From assembly GCF_003003075.1 (NCBI RefSeq), contig NZ_PVTX01000004.1, forward strand, positions 186,001 through 250,000: 64,000 nt of DNA, written 5' to 3'. Source of the stretch: Isoptericola halotolerans (GTDB taxonomy: Bacteria > Actinomycetota > Actinomycetes > Actinomycetales > Cellulomonadaceae). Positions 35,983-45,452 of the stretch are shown here, piece after piece. The stretch's first letter is position 1. Each line of letters opens with the position of its first letter. A model generated the notes under the pieces. It made no database searches. It was not told where the DNA came from and saw only the letters and a program-made list of their open reading frames with translations. The position numbers and the translations under genes were made by a program.

Positions 35983-38843
35983 CGCACCTCCGGGCGGTAG
36001 GTCTTGTCGCGCGCCTGCGCCGCGACCCGCCCCGCGACGGCGGCGACCACGGCGGCCGTCCCGGCGGCGGCGGCCCCGACCAGCACGGCGGTCAGGCCCG
36101 CGTCGACGACCAGGACGGTCGGCGTGGCCCCGACGGAGACGATGCCGAGCGTCGCCCCGGCGAGGCCCGGCACGGTCGCCGCCGCGACGGACCAGCCGGC
36201 CAGGACGCCGGCACCGAGCGCCGTCCCGCCGACCATCGCCGTCTCCAGCGCCCGCCCGGCCGCCTGGGACCGCGGCCCGACGCCGGCGGCGCGCAGCACG
36301 ACGACCTCGTCGCGGCGCCCCGACAGCCCGGCGACCGCCACCACGGCCATCCCGACGACGGCGAGCGCCGCCGCCCCCGCCGCCGCGAGGGTGAAGGCGA
36401 GACGCACCGGCGCGGCCGCGTCCGTGCCCCCACCACCGGAGGTGACGACCTCCACGTCCTGCGGCGCCGGAGCGTGCTCCACGGCCGCGGGCCGGGCGGC
36501 GGCGGCGAGCCGCTCGACCGCCGCCGCGTCGTCGGGCTCCGCCGCGGCCAGCCAGACCTCGGCGGGCCGCGGGAGCTGCGCCGCGGTGCGCAGGAGCGTC
36601 GCGTCGAGAGCGGCGAGGTCCACCAGAGCGGCCTCAGGGACCGGCTGGCCCGGTACCGCCGGCGTCACACCCGCTACCCGGAGCGGCACGGTCGAGCCGG
36701 CCGTGGTGATCTCGAGCGTGTCGCCGACCTGGAGGTCCCACCGCTCCGCGGCCGCCTCGCTGACCACCGCCGGGACCGTCGGCGGGGCAGCCGGCACCGG
36801 ATCGGTGGCGCCCGAGCCGGTCGGGCCGTCCGCCACGAGGCGCAGCCGCGACGTCTGCGTCGAGTCCAGCGCCGCGTCCAGCCCGAGCGTGCCGTCCGCC
36901 GCCCGCGCGAGCCCGGCCGACCCGACGGCCGTGGGTGCCCAACGGGAGGCCGACACGTCGAGGGGCACCTCGGTCGACCCCGTGCCGTCTGACACCGTGC
37001 CGTCCGGCACCATCGCCGCGACCGACACCTCGAGCGTCGCCCGGCGCGGCCCCGAGACCCCCTGGAAGGCGAGGTCCAGGGCCACGAGCCGCGCGCCGGC
37101 CGGCACGCCCGCCGGAAGGTTCGCCGTCAGACCGGCGGTGCTCGACCCCTCGGCCAGCTCGGCCGACCCCGCCTCGACGACGTGGAGGGTCCCGTCGGCG
37201 GCGGAGAGCCAGGCCGACACCTCGACCTCGACCGGCTCCGTGCCCGTCGCCGTCTCCGGTCGCTCGTCGACGTCGCTGCTCACCGCGGCGTCCAGGGCCA
37301 CGCGCAGCGCCGTCGCCTCGCCCGGCAGCACCGGTGCGGCCGCGAACGGTGATACCCCACGCAGCGGCGCGGCGAGCACGGCCGCATCGGGGGTGCGCAC
37401 CACGGCCGCCACCTGGTCCGCCGGCAGCGCGGTGAGGCCCACGGCCTCGCCCCGGACGGTCGCGTCGACGACGAGTGCCGGCGCTGCGGCGGCGACCCCG
37501 TCGAGCGCCGCCAGCTCGTCGGCACGGGGCGGCGGGCGTTCGGCGCTCAGCCGGCCGGGCGCCGGCACCGTGACCCGCACGTCGGTGCCCACCTGCTGCG
37601 TGATCGCCTCGGCGCGCGCCCGCTCCGACGTCCCGGCGTAGGCGCCCGCCAGCACCGCCGAGCCCGACGCGAGCACCAGCAGCACGACGCCCACGACGAC
37701 GACGCGCAGCCGCCGTGCCACCTGCCGGGCCGCGAGCACCGCCGTCGTGCCCCGACCTCTCGCAGCCAGCGCCGCCCCCAGCCGCGCCGCCGGGCCCAGC
37801 AGGGCGAGGACGACCAGGCCGAGCGCCGCCAGCAGCAGCGCCGGGGCCGCGGCGGCGAGCGGGTCGGTCCGGACGCCGTCGGGCACGACGACGAGCGGCG
37901 ACCCGAGGGACCGCAGGCGCAGCAGACCGGCCGCTCCGACTCCCACCGCCGCGACGACGGTGCCGAGCGCGGCGACCTGCCGCAGGCGTCCCGACCGGTC
38001 GGAGGCCTCCCGCCCGGCGACGGCGCGGGCCTGCGCCGCGACGACGGTCGTCAGGACGGCGACGGCGCTCGCCGCCGTGAGGGCGCCCGTCCACCCGACG
38101 CTCGCCGTCGGGGACGCCCCGCGGGCGAGGAGGACCGCCACCGCGAGCGCGGTACCGGCGCCCGCGGCGAGCACGGCGACGACGCCGGCCTCGACGAGAC
38201 CCGCCGCGGTCAGCTGCCGAGGGGCCGCTCCCCGCGCCACGAGGATCTCGACCTCGGGCTGCCGGGTCGCGGCGAGGAGGCGGGCCACCTGCGTCAGCGC
38301 CACCAGCGCGGTGAGGGCGAGCAGCGCCACCGGTACCGCGGCGACCGCACCCGCGTCCCGCTGGGCGGCGTGCACCACGGCGGCACGCTCGCCGAGGTCT
38401 CCCTCGACGACGACGCCGCGCACCGCCACGCCGTCGGCCTCCCGCAGGACGCTCCGCAGCCCGTCACCGCCGGCGGTGAGCCCGGCCAGGTCTCCCGGCG
38501 CGAGCGACCCCAGGTCCGGGGTGATCACCCAGGTGACGAACGGGGTGTCCGTCCCGTCGGCGGTCTCGGACCGCATGACGTCGAGCGGCGCGTCGCCGAA
38601 GAGCTCGGCGACCAGGTCACGGACGCGCGCGTCCTGCGTGGCGGCGTCCGGAGCGACGCGCGTGGTCACCGTCAGGCTCGCCGGCTCGGGCGCTGCGAGG
38701 GCCGCGCGTGCGGCGTCCGTCGTGGACGCGGCCACGGCGCCCAGCATCACCCCGCTCGTCGCCGCGACCACGGCGACGAGCAGGGCGACGAGGCTCAGCA
38801 GGCCAGGGTGGGCACCTGCCCGCCGTACCGCGGACCGGAGCAC
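35979..38843 (-). CDS. FtsX-like permease (first of pair)
   Basis: A 954-residue permease starting at GTG 38841-38843, only 3 bp after the stop of the second dppDF-type gene. It has an N-terminal helix ('LLSLVALLVAVVAATSGVMLGAV' region), helix groups near 160-420, a large extracytoplasmic domain near 430-770, and a final helical bundle ('FTLAAAGAAALAVVGMAVVAV', 'AAGTAAVVAAVAGRVAAQ'). It is coupled to the second permease by ATGA. Very Ala/Val-rich and poorly conserved outside the helices, as usual in this family. Confidence 0.83.
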   Translation of the reverse strand: MLRSAVRRAGAHPGLLSLVALLVAVVAATSGVMLGAVAASTTDAARAALAAPEPASLTVTTRVAPDAATQDARVRDLVAELFGDAPLDVMRSETADGTDTPFVTWVITPDLGSLAPGDLAGLTAGGDGLRSVLREADGVAVRGVVVEGDLGERAAVVHAAQRDAGAVAAVPVALLALTALVALTQVARLLAATRQPEVEILVARGAAPRQLTAAGLVEAGVVAVLAAGAGTALAVAVLLARGASPTASVGWTGALTAASAVAVLTTVVAAQARAVAGREASDRSGRLRQVAALGTVVAAVGVGAAGLLRLRSLGSPLVVVPDGVRTDPLAAAAPALLLAALGLVVLALLGPAARLGAALAARGRGTTAVLAARQVARRLRVVVVGVVLLVLASGSAVLAGAYAGTSERARAEAITQQVGTDVRVTVPAPGRLSAERPPPRADELAALDGVAAAAPALVVDATVRGEAVGLTALPADQVAAVVRTPDAAVLAAPLRGVSPFAAAPVLPGEATALRVALDAAVSSDVDERPETATGTEPVEVEVSAWLSAADGTLHVVEAGSAELAEGSSTAGLTANLPAGVPAGARLVALDLAFQGVSGPRRATLEVSVAAMVPDGTVSDGTGSTEVPLDVSASRWAPTAVGSAGLARAADGTLGLDAALDSTQTSRLRLVADGPTGSGATDPVPAAPPTVPAVVSEAAAERWDLQVGDTLEITTAGSTVPLRVAGVTPAVPGQPVPEAALVDLAALDATLLRTAAQLPRPAEVWLAAAEPDDAAAVERLAAAARPAAVEHAPAPQDVEVVTSGGGGTDAAAPVRLAFTLAAAGAAALAVVGMAVVAVAGLSGRRDEVVVLRAAGVGPRSQAAGRALETAMVGGTALGAGVLAGWSVAAATVPGLAGATLGIVSVGATPTVLVVDAGLTAVLVGAAAAGTAAVVAAVAGRVAAQARDKTYRPEVR

Positions 38844-38846
38844 CTG

Positions 38847-40670
38847 TCAGCCGCCGTGGAACGCCCCGCCCAGCGGGTTTCCACCCTCGGCGCCGGGTGT
38901 CTTCCGCCGCGCGGGCCGGTCGTCCCGGGACGTCGGGTCGATGCGCAGCTCGACGACCTCGTCGCCGAGCTCGGCCAGGAGCCGGTGCCGGTCCTCGCGC
39001 CGCTGCTGCTGCTCGAGCGGGTCGGGCACGGGTGCCGCCGCGAGCAGCCGCTTCGTGTAGTCCTCGCGAGGGTGGCGCAGCACCGCGTCGCGGTCGCCCT
39101 GCTCCACGATCCGGCCGTCCTGCAGCACGACCACCTTGTGGGCCAGGAGGTCGATGACCGCCAGGTCGTGACTGACGAACAGGCAGGCGAACCCGAACTG
39201 CTGCTGCAACGACGTGAACAGCTCCAGCACCGAGGCCTGCACGGAGACGTCGAGCGCCGACGTCGGCTCGTCCGCCACCAGGAGATCCGGCTCCAGGGTG
39301 AGCGCCCGAGCGATGGAGACGCGCTGGCGCTGACCGCCGGAGAGCTCGTGCGGGTAGCGGTTGTAGCACGCCCGCGGCAGCTCGACGGCGTCGAGCAGGT
39401 CCATCACCCGCTGCTGGCGGGAGGCGGCGTCCCCCACCTGGTGCACCACGAGCGGCTCGGCGATCGCCTCGCCCACCGGGAAGCGCGGGTTGATCGAGGC
39501 GGCCGGGTCCTGGAAGACCACACCGATGCGACGGCGCAGGTCCTTGAGCTGCTTCTTGCTGAGCGCGCCGAAGTCCTCGCCGAGGATGCGCACGCTGCCC
39601 GAGCGGGCCGGGATGAGGCCCAGCGCGCACTTGCCGATCGTGGACTTGCCCGAGCCGGACTCCCCCACCAGTCCCACGATCTCCCCCTGACCGACGGTGA
39701 AGGAGACGTCGTCGACGGCGCGGAACGCCGGCTTGCCGAGCCGGTGGTACTCGATGACCAGGTTGTCGAGGGCGAGCGCCGGCGCCGGACGGCGCTGCTC
39801 CTCGCCACCGGCCACCGCGACGTCGGCCTGCCCGGTCCCCTCGCCCAGGTGGGGCACCGCGCCGAGCAGCCGCTTCGTGTACTCGTGCTGCGGGTCCGTC
39901 AGGACCTGCTCGGCGGTCCCCGTCTCCACGAGGTCCCCCTTCAGCATGACCGCGACGCGGTCCGCCATGTCCGCCACCACACCCATGTTGTGGGTGATGA
40001 GCAGGATGCCGGTGTCGAGCTTGTCCTTCAGGGACCGCAGCAGGTCGAGGATGTCCGCCTGCACCGTGACGTCGAGCGCCGTGGTGGGCTCGTCGGCGAC
40101 GATCACCTTGGGGTCGCACGAGATCGCCATCGCGATGACGACGCGCTGGCGCTGCCCGCCCGAGAGCTCGTGGGGGTACTGCTTGAGCCGGCGCTCCGCC
40201 TCGGGGATGCCGACCATGTCGAGGAGCTCGGCCGCCCGGGCCGTCGCCTGCCTGCCGTAGGCGATGCCGTGCAGCTGGAGCGCCTCGGTGAGCTGGTCGC
40301 CGATGGTCAGCACCGGGTTGAGCGCCGTCATCGGCTCCTGGAAGACCATGGCGATGTCGTTGCCGCGCATCTTGCGCAGCCCCGCCTGGTCGAGGTCTCC
40401 CACGATCTTGTCGCCGACCCGCACGGTGCCGGAGACCCGGGCGTTGGACGGGAGCAGGCCGAGCGCCGTCGTGGAGGTCACCGACTTGCCGGAGCCGGAC
40501 TCGCCCACCAGGGCGACCACCTCACCGGGGTGGACCTCGAGGGAGACGCCCTTGACGGCGCGCACGTCGCCGAACTCGGTGCCGAAGGTGACCTCGAGGT
40601 CGGTGAACGACAGGACGGCGTCGCCGGTCGAGGTGGCGTCGGACGAGGAGGTGATGTCGAGGGTGGTCAT
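38847..40670 (-). CDS. peptide ABC transporter, fused double ATP-binding protein (DppD-DppF type), system 2
   Basis: A 607-residue fusion with two full ATPase domains: Walker A 'LVGESGSGKSVTSTTALG' and 'LVGESGSGKSTIGKCALG', signatures 'ELSGGQRQRVVIAMAI' and 'ELSGGQRQRVSIARAL', Walker B 'VIVADEPTTALD' and 'LLVADEPTSALD'. The oligopeptide-type extensions 'PQHEYTKRLLGA' and 'PREDYTKRLLAA' follow each domain. It overlaps the DppC stop by 1 bp (TGATG). Its own stop is 3 bp before the FtsX-like permease, so both systems may share a transcript. Confidence 0.94.
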   Translation of the reverse strand: MTTLDITSSSDATSTGDAVLSFTDLEVTFGTEFGDVRAVKGVSLEVHPGEVVALVGESGSGKSVTSTTALGLLPSNARVSGTVRVGDKIVGDLDQAGLRKMRGNDIAMVFQEPMTALNPVLTIGDQLTEALQLHGIAYGRQATARAAELLDMVGIPEAERRLKQYPHELSGGQRQRVVIAMAISCDPKVIVADEPTTALDVTVQADILDLLRSLKDKLDTGILLITHNMGVVADMADRVAVMLKGDLVETGTAEQVLTDPQHEYTKRLLGAVPHLGEGTGQADVAVAGGEEQRRPAPALALDNLVIEYHRLGKPAFRAVDDVSFTVGQGEIVGLVGESGSGKSTIGKCALGLIPARSGSVRILGEDFGALSKKQLKDLRRRIGVVFQDPAASINPRFPVGEAIAEPLVVHQVGDAASRQQRVMDLLDAVELPRACYNRYPHELSGGQRQRVSIARALTLEPDLLVADEPTSALDVSVQASVLELFTSLQQQFGFACLFVSHDLAVIDLLAHKVVVLQDGRIVEQGDRDAVLRHPREDYTKRLLAAAPVPDPLEQQQRREDRHRLLAELGDEVVELRIDPTSRDDRPARRKTPGAEGGNPLGGAFHGG

Positions 40671-41578
40671 CAGGCCTTGGTCCTGTTCTGGCGGGGGTCG
40701 AACGCGTCGCGCAGACCGTCACCGATGAAGTTCACGCTCAGGGCGATGGCGAGGATCATCAGACCCGGCCACCAGAAGAGCCACGGACGCGTGGTGAACG
40801 CCGTCTGGTACTGGGAGATGAGCAGGCCCAGCGACGTGTCGGGCGCCTGCACACCGAAGCCGAGGAAGCTCAGCGAGGTCTCGAGCAGGATCGCCGCCGA
40901 GATCGCCAGCGTGGCCGAGACGATGATCGTCCCGACGGCGTTGGGCAGCACGTGCTTGAAGATGATGCGCTGCGCCCCGGTGCCCACCGCGGTCGCCGCC
41001 ACGACGAAGTCCCGCTCGCGCAACGACAGCACCTCGCCGCGCACGAGCCGGGCGAGGCCGGTCCACGTCACGATCCCGAGCATGAGGGTGAGCCCCCAGA
41101 TGCCCCACGGGCTCGCGATCTTGCCGAGCACCGCCGCGAGGACGAGCAGCGGGATGACGATGAGCAGGTCGGTCAGGCGCATCAGCGCCGCCTCGACCCA
41201 GCCGCGGTAGTAGCCCGCGAAGGCACCCACCACGGTGCCGATCACCGTCGAGATCAGTCCGACGCCCAGGGCGATGATGACCGACTTCTGGGTGCCGAGC
41301 ATCACGAGGGCGAAGTAGTCCTTGCCGATCGTGTCCTGCCCGAACGGGTGCTCCCAGGTGGGCGCGCCCGTGCCGATCTTCTCGTACTGGGAGACCGGGT
41401 CCTTGTCCCACCAGCCCGGGATCGGACCGATCCCGAGGGAGGTGAAGGCCACGATGATGACGACGGCCAGGACGACCATCGCGACGATCGCGCCCCGGTG
41501 ACGGAAGAAGCGTCGCCGGACGAGCTGGCCCTGGCTGTACGACTTCTCCTCGGTGGTGACGGTCTCGGCGTCAGTCAT
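40670..41578 (-). CDS. peptide ABC transporter permease (DppC type), system 2
   Basis: A 302-residue permease. The OppC-type N-terminal helix ('GAIVAMVVLAVVIIVAFTSLG') is followed by 'HPFGQDTIGKDYFALVMLGTQKS' and the EAA loop 'AATAVGTGAQRIIFKHVLPNA'. The length is normal. Start ATG 41576-41578, 45 bp after the DppB-type gene. Confidence 0.94.
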   Translation of the reverse strand: MTDAETVTTEEKSYSQGQLVRRRFFRHRGAIVAMVVLAVVIIVAFTSLGIGPIPGWWDKDPVSQYEKIGTGAPTWEHPFGQDTIGKDYFALVMLGTQKSVIIALGVGLISTVIGTVVGAFAGYYRGWVEAALMRLTDLLIVIPLLVLAAVLGKIASPWGIWGLTLMLGIVTWTGLARLVRGEVLSLRERDFVVAATAVGTGAQRIIFKHVLPNAVGTIIVSATLAISAAILLETSLSFLGFGVQAPDTSLGLLISQYQTAFTTRPWLFWWPGLMILAIALSVNFIGDGLRDAFDPRQNRTKA

Positions 41579-41623
41579 GGCTCGCTCCGATGAGGTGGTG
41601 CAGACGGGATCCGGTCATGGCGC

Positions 41624-43144
41624 TCACCGCCGGATCCGTGGGTCGAGGAAGGCGTAGGCGATGTCCGCCAGCATGTTCATCACGATGGCGGCGATCCCCG
41701 TGACGAGGAAGAACGCCATGACGGGTGCCGGGTCGACGGCGTTGAGGGCGTCGATGAACAAGGCACCCATGCCCTTCCAGCCGAAGACCCGTTCGGTGAT
41801 CACCGCACCGCCGATGAGGTTCGCGAAGTCGAACGCGACGATCGTGGTGATGGGGATGAGCGCGTTGCGGAAGGCGTGCTTGGTGATGACCGCCCGCTCG
41901 CTCAGGCCCTTCGAGCGGGCGGTACGGACGTAGTCCTGGTTCATCGTCTCGAGCATCGAGGACCGCGTGTAGCGGGAGTACGAGGCGACCGAGACCAGCG
42001 TGAGCAGCACGGTCGGCAGGACGAGCTGCATCCCCGTGTCCAGCACCGACTCCCAGAAGTCACCCGTGAAGTTGGGCGTCTGCGAGCCGATCGTCGAGAT
42101 CGGCCGCGGCTTGAGCTCCAGGAAGCTCGACCAGTTCGCGACGAGGATGTCGAAGACGACGACCAGCGAGGTCAGGATGCCGGTGATCGCCGACACGAGC
42201 ATCGCCTGCTTGCGCGCGTAGCCGCCCCAGGCCGCACCGACGCCGAGCGAGACCGCCACGGCGAGCACGAAGAGACCGATGAGCACCCACCACGACGACG
42301 GCGCCAGCAGCAGGTTCGCGAACAGCAGGTAGCTGACGGTCCCGACGACGGCGGTGGTGACGGCCCCGTACAGCACCCTGCGGTTGCCCAGCCCGGCCAC
42401 GATCGCCGTGGTGAGCACCGCCGCCCCGAGAGAGGTGAGCAGCACCATCGCGAGCCCGAAGGTCGGGTTGCGGTACCACTCGAGGACGTTGAGCACGTAG
42501 AGCACGACGGCGACGAACGCGAACGTGGCGCCCGCGGTGTACAGCTTGCGTCGCCAGCTGCCCCCGAGCACGGCCGCGACGACGACTCCGACGATCAGGG
42601 CGATGAGCAGCACCATCGGTGGCTCCATGTCGCCGCTGGCGATCCAGTCGTTGAACCGGATCGCGCCGTACTCCTTCAGCAGCACCGCCGCCCAGAAGAC
42701 CGGCAGCGAGAAGAAGAGGAAGGCGAGGAACGTCACGGTGTAGTCGAAGCCCGAGTACTGCCGGATCGCGGTCAGGATGCCGAGCGCGACACCGATCACG
42801 ATGGCGAGCAGCGTGGCGAGCGTGACGAGGCGCAGGGTCGACCCGGCGGCGAGGCTCGTCAGCTCCAGCACGTCGGACCCGTTGATGTTGGTGCCCAGGT
42901 CGCACGACCCGGTGAAGCATCCACCGACACCCTGGAGCCAGTCCCAGTAGCGCTGGTACCAGGGCTGGTCGAGGTTCATGAGGTCGATGCGCGCCTGCAT
43001 GAGCTGCGCGGCGTTGTCCGCGTTCGACTCGCGAAGGTCTTTCAGCGGGTCGCCCGAGATCGTCACGAGCCAGTAGATGAGGACCGACGCCAGCCAGAGG
43101 ATGAAGACCGAGATGCCGAGCCGTCGGAGGATGAACTTGAGCAC
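41624..43144 (-). CDS. peptide ABC transporter permease (DppB type), system 2, with large membrane insertion
   Basis: A 506-residue permease, nearly 200 residues longer than the usual 305-340. Residues 1-165 match DppB ('LRRLGISVFILWLASVLIY', helices near 103-126 and 133-155). Residues about 370-506 hold the normal second half, including the EAA loop 'TARSKGLSERAVITKHAFRNA'. Between them, about 170-345 adds roughly six hydrophobic segments not found in the core family. The frame is intact, so this is not a frameshift artefact. Starts at GTG 43142-43144. It should pair with the DppC-type permease at 40670. Confidence 0.92.
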   Translation of the reverse strand: MLKFILRRLGISVFILWLASVLIYWLVTISGDPLKDLRESNADNAAQLMQARIDLMNLDQPWYQRYWDWLQGVGGCFTGSCDLGTNINGSDVLELTSLAAGSTLRLVTLATLLAIVIGVALGILTAIRQYSGFDYTVTFLAFLFFSLPVFWAAVLLKEYGAIRFNDWIASGDMEPPMVLLIALIVGVVVAAVLGGSWRRKLYTAGATFAFVAVVLYVLNVLEWYRNPTFGLAMVLLTSLGAAVLTTAIVAGLGNRRVLYGAVTTAVVGTVSYLLFANLLLAPSSWWVLIGLFVLAVAVSLGVGAAWGGYARKQAMLVSAITGILTSLVVVFDILVANWSSFLELKPRPISTIGSQTPNFTGDFWESVLDTGMQLVLPTVLLTLVSVASYSRYTRSSMLETMNQDYVRTARSKGLSERAVITKHAFRNALIPITTIVAFDFANLIGGAVITERVFGWKGMGALFIDALNAVDPAPVMAFFLVTGIAAIVMNMLADIAYAFLDPRIRR

Positions 43145-43261
43145 GGTGTGCCCCTTCGGGGGCGGCAGGGAGTCTGCCGCCGGTCAGATCGGTGGGACGG
43201 AGAGGTCACGCGGCACAGGACCTTGTGCCGTCGCCCGGGACACGGAGCCCTGGCGACAACA

Positions 43262-43296
43262 CCGTGGGGCAGGGAGTCGTGCTCCCTGCCCCACGG
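43262..43296 (-). terminator. hairpin between binding-protein and permease genes, system 2
   Basis: A perfect 15-bp inverted repeat (43262-43276 with 43282-43296) closes a 5-base loop. It lies 16 bp after the binding-protein stop and about 120 bp before the DppB-type gene. As in system 1, it probably causes partial termination, leaving more message for the binding protein. Confidence 0.78.
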
Positions 43297-43312
43297 CTGG
43301 TGCATCAGGTCG

Positions 43313-45139
43313 TCAGGAAGCGCGAGCCCACTGCTCGCTGTTCCACACGATGCCCGACTGCGCGGCGGTGTCGCGCACGTTCTCCAGGTCGGAGCTGTAC
43401 GCGCCGACCCCCGGGTGAGCGAACAGCGGGATGCCGAACAGGGTGTCCCACAGCTGCTTCTCGATCACCTTGGTCTGCTCCAGGTGCACCGACTCGTCCG
43501 CGGTCGAGGCCAGGGTGTCCCAGGCCTCGTCGACGACCTCGTCGGAGTAGCCGCCGTAGTTCTGCGGCTGGTCCGTCGCGTAGATGTTCTGGCCCGAGGC
43601 CTTCTGGCCCGAGCCGGCCCACGCGAACAGCGCGACCTCGTAGTCACCGTTGGGCAGGTCCTTGTCGAAGAACTCCGGCGAGCCGGTGTCGACGATGTTG
43701 AAGCCCACCTGGTCGCAGGACGCCTTGATCGAGGCGATCTCGTCGGCGCGGCGCGGGTTGGGCGCCGAGTAGCCGATGCGGACCTCGGTGCCCTCCTCGA
43801 GGCCGGCGGCCTCGAACTTCTCCGCGGCCATCTCCAGGTCGACCTCGTCGTAGCGGCCGTCGTAGGAGGCCGAGACGACGTCCTCGTAGCTGTCCTGGAA
43901 CGGGAACACCTCACGGGCGTTCATCACCACGGCGGTGTCGTCGATCGGCTTGATCAGGTCGTCGACGATCTTCTGGCGGGGCACGCAGTAGGCGAACGCC
44001 TCACGCGCCTCGAGGCTGTCGGAGAAGACGCCGTTGTTGAAGTTGAAGTCGAGGTGCTCCCACGTCAGCGTCTGACCGGTCGTGACGGTGACGGCCTCGC
44101 CGAGCTGCTCGAGCTGGGCCACCGTGTCGACCGTGGCCTGCGGCTCGATGACGTCGAGGTCGCCGTTCTGCAGCGCCTGGACGTGCGTGTCCGCCGCGGC
44201 GAAGCGGAAGGTGAGCTCCTTGGTCGCCGCCGGGGTGCCCCAGTAGCTGTCGTTCGCCGTCAGGGTGATGGACTGACCGGGGACCCAGCCGTCCTCCTTG
44301 AAGGTGTAGGGGCCCGACGACGGCACGAGGGCCAGGTCCGGCAGCTCGCCCGGGTCGGAGAGCCAGCCCGTGTTCCAGAACTCGGCAGCCTGCTCGAGGA
44401 TCTCCATGTCGAGGTCCTGGATCGCGGTGACGAGCTCCTCGGTGGTGATGCCGATCTCCTCGGCGACCACGTGGGCCGGCAGCGGCGCGCTGACGAGGAT
44501 CTCCCAGTCGGCGTAGATGCGCTCGTAGTCGTACTGGAACATCTTGGCGTCCGCGGAGTCGGCCTGCGGGCCCTCGGGCACGTAGTCACCGAGCGTCATG
44601 CCGGAGACGTGGTTGAACAGCGGCGTCTCGCTCGCGTCCTCGGTGACGGCGCCGTCGGCGGTGATCGCCTGCGTGGCCCAGTCGAGCAGGAAGTCCGCGT
44701 ACGTGATCGGGGTGCCGTCGGACCAGACTGCGTCGTCCGCGAGGGTGTACTGCACCTGCAGCGGGTCCTCGGAGATGGCCTCGTAGGTGCCGAAGGTCTC
44801 GTCGTGGCAGATGGTGCCGTCGACGCCGAAGTACCAGAACGCGCCCTGCATGCGCTCGGTGACGGCACTGTTGTACGTCGAGTACGTCTCGGGCGTGAGG
44901 GTGTTGTAGCCGAGGAACTCGTCCTCGCCCACGGAGTACTTGACCTCGCCCTCGGCCGTCTCCGTGGTGCCGGTGTCGACCTTGCACGGGTCGCTGATCT
45001 GCTCCGCGTCCATCGACTCTTCCGCCATCGACTCTTCCGACTGCGGTTCGTCGTCGGCTGCCGGGCTGGAGCACGCCGAGAGCAGCAGGGCGCCCGCGGC
45101 GACGGCCGCGACGGCTGCGCTTGCTCGCCTGATCTTCAC
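43313..45139 (-). CDS. peptide ABC transporter substrate-binding lipoprotein, system 2
   Basis: A 608-residue family 5 solute-binding lipoprotein. GTG 45137-45139 is chosen for the strong GAGGAGG 6-7 bases upstream. The lipobox 'LLLSAC' places the lipidated Cys at residue 23, followed by an acidic linker with repeated 'EESM'. The typical core includes 'SDGTPITYADFLLDWATQ' and 'DDTAVVMNAREVFPFQDSYE'. It is some 70 residues longer than the system 1 protein and clearly a different paralogue. The ligand is unknown. Confidence 0.92.
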   Translation of the reverse strand: MKIRRASAAVAAVAAGALLLSACSSPAADDEPQSEESMAEESMDAEQISDPCKVDTGTTETAEGEVKYSVGEDEFLGYNTLTPETYSTYNSAVTERMQGAFWYFGVDGTICHDETFGTYEAISEDPLQVQYTLADDAVWSDGTPITYADFLLDWATQAITADGAVTEDASETPLFNHVSGMTLGDYVPEGPQADSADAKMFQYDYERIYADWEILVSAPLPAHVVAEEIGITTEELVTAIQDLDMEILEQAAEFWNTGWLSDPGELPDLALVPSSGPYTFKEDGWVPGQSITLTANDSYWGTPAATKELTFRFAAADTHVQALQNGDLDVIEPQATVDTVAQLEQLGEAVTVTTGQTLTWEHLDFNFNNGVFSDSLEAREAFAYCVPRQKIVDDLIKPIDDTAVVMNAREVFPFQDSYEDVVSASYDGRYDEVDLEMAAEKFEAAGLEEGTEVRIGYSAPNPRRADEIASIKASCDQVGFNIVDTGSPEFFDKDLPNGDYEVALFAWAGSGQKASGQNIYATDQPQNYGGYSDEVVDEAWDTLASTADESVHLEQTKVIEKQLWDTLFGIPLFAHPGVGAYSSDLENVRDTAAQSGIVWNSEQWARAS

Positions 45140-45452
45140 TGGGTTCCTCCTCAAGGGGAAGGACCCCCCGCCGTGCTCGTCCGGCACGCTCGTGGCTGTG
45201 TCCGGTCTCACCCTCGGAGGGTCCGTGGTGTTCGCCACACCGTACCCAGCCCCGGGTGACCGGATTCACCTTCCCGACACTTTGCGACTTGATCGTTACC
45301 GATCTGAGACTGCGGAGAAGCATGGCGCACGATTTCGCCGGTTGCATCGGAACACAAGCGAAACAAGGAGGTTCTGTTCCATCACGTCGCTGTCATATAA
45401 CGATGTTATGGAAGGAAATGGAAAGGCGAATCCCCGCAAAAGGACTCGGCGC
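45140..45452. other. 313-bp intergenic region upstream of the second peptide operon
   Basis: There is no convincing gene here. This is one of the least GC-rich stretches of the window (around 45285-45425) and should contain the promoter of the system 2 binding protein on the minus strand. An inverted repeat ATAAC-GAT-GTTAT lies at 45397-45409 and could be an operator. No -10/-35 pair was convincing enough to assign. Confidence 0.5.

Noticed and set aside
41624-43144. Possible frameshift or gene fusion in the long DppB
   Set aside because: One uninterrupted frame with normal codon bias and hydrophobic pattern throughout the insertion.
41876-45259. 1,127-codon plus-strand open frame
   Set aside because: Antisense to DppB and the binding protein of system 2; typical high-GC artefact.
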